From assembly GCF_028435365.1 (NCBI RefSeq), contig NZ_JAGTJJ010000016.1, positions 88,697 through 152,696 on the forward strand: a DNA stretch of 64,000 nucleotides, read 5' to 3'. Shown here piece after piece: positions 63,951 to 64,000 of the stretch; position 1 is the stretch's first letter, and each line of letters opens with the position of its first letter. The stretch comes from Polyangium jinanense (GTDB taxonomy: Bacteria > Myxococcota > Polyangia > Polyangiales > Polyangiaceae). The translations under genes and the position numbers were made by a program. The notes below the pieces were generated by a model. The model saw only the letters and a list, made by a program, of their open reading frames with translations, was not told the DNA's origin and made no database searches.

Positions 63951-64000
63951 GCCCCCCACGACCCCACAGAGGCGGTCGAGCGGGAAGATACCCCCGCGAA

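Overview
This 64 kb window looks like chromosome of a large-genome myxobacterium of the Polyangiales (Polyangium/Sorangium type). The evidence is high GC with strong third-position bias, many lipoproteins with Gly- or Ser-rich linkers after the lipobox, eukaryote-like Ser/Thr kinases fused to beta-propellers, pentapeptide-repeat proteins, a DUF2169 protein, FG-GAP and Kelch secreted proteins, and sparse operons. I see no rRNA, tRNA or CRISPR array. The taxonomic placement is inference from gene style only.

Layout. 1-22.7 kb is mixed housekeeping and surface genes: a truncated alpha/beta hydrolase, a HAD 5'-nucleotidase, a PAS-STAS regulator, VWA and Gly-rich lipoproteins, a GNAT-like protein, a two-gene unit with a degenerate MA-type peptidase, a lipoprotein divergent from a DUF2169 protein, a DPM1-like mannosyltransferase, thioredoxin, a kinase-propeller protein with altered catalytic motifs, a pappalysin-like lipoprotein, and a propeller lipoprotein preceded by a large palindromic intergenic element. 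23.0-28.5 kb is the conserved gap-pgk-tpiA-secG operon, followed by a GT39-like membrane glycosyltransferase and a WbpD-like acetyltransferase. 28.5-40 kb holds secreted lipoproteins, an O-antigen-ligase/TPR protein, an Rpn-type nuclease, a methyltransferase, a HEAT-repeat protein, a hydrolase and a DUF6891 protein.

The most novel region is 40.98-44.78 kb. It is a three-gene candidate biosynthetic cassette: a fusion of an ABBA/DMATS-type aromatic prenyltransferase with a haem-oxygenase-like di-iron oxidase (HDO), then a kynureninase-like PLP enzyme, then a sterol-methyltransferase-like SAM methyltransferase. It is bracketed by degraded 3' ends of an IS91-type transposase. Further copies lie at 38.9 and 52.5 kb, and two of the copies abut C-terminal stubs of other genes. 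This suggests that rolling-circle transposon activity shaped 38.9-53 kb.

45-53 kb is a turnover zone with a pseudokinase, three pentapeptide-repeat proteins (one an unusual WD40-BRCT-pentapeptide fusion), a frameshifted pentapeptide relic on the opposite strand, and an SDR relic. 53.2-64 kb carries a small secreted protein, an ECF sigma factor, a Dabb protein, a lipoprotein divergent from a LysR regulator with a candidate operator, a 1579-residue kinase-STAND-WD40 receptor with twelve near-identical 126-bp blades, a CTG microsatellite, and a Kelch lipoprotein interrupted by an in-frame stop at the window edge.
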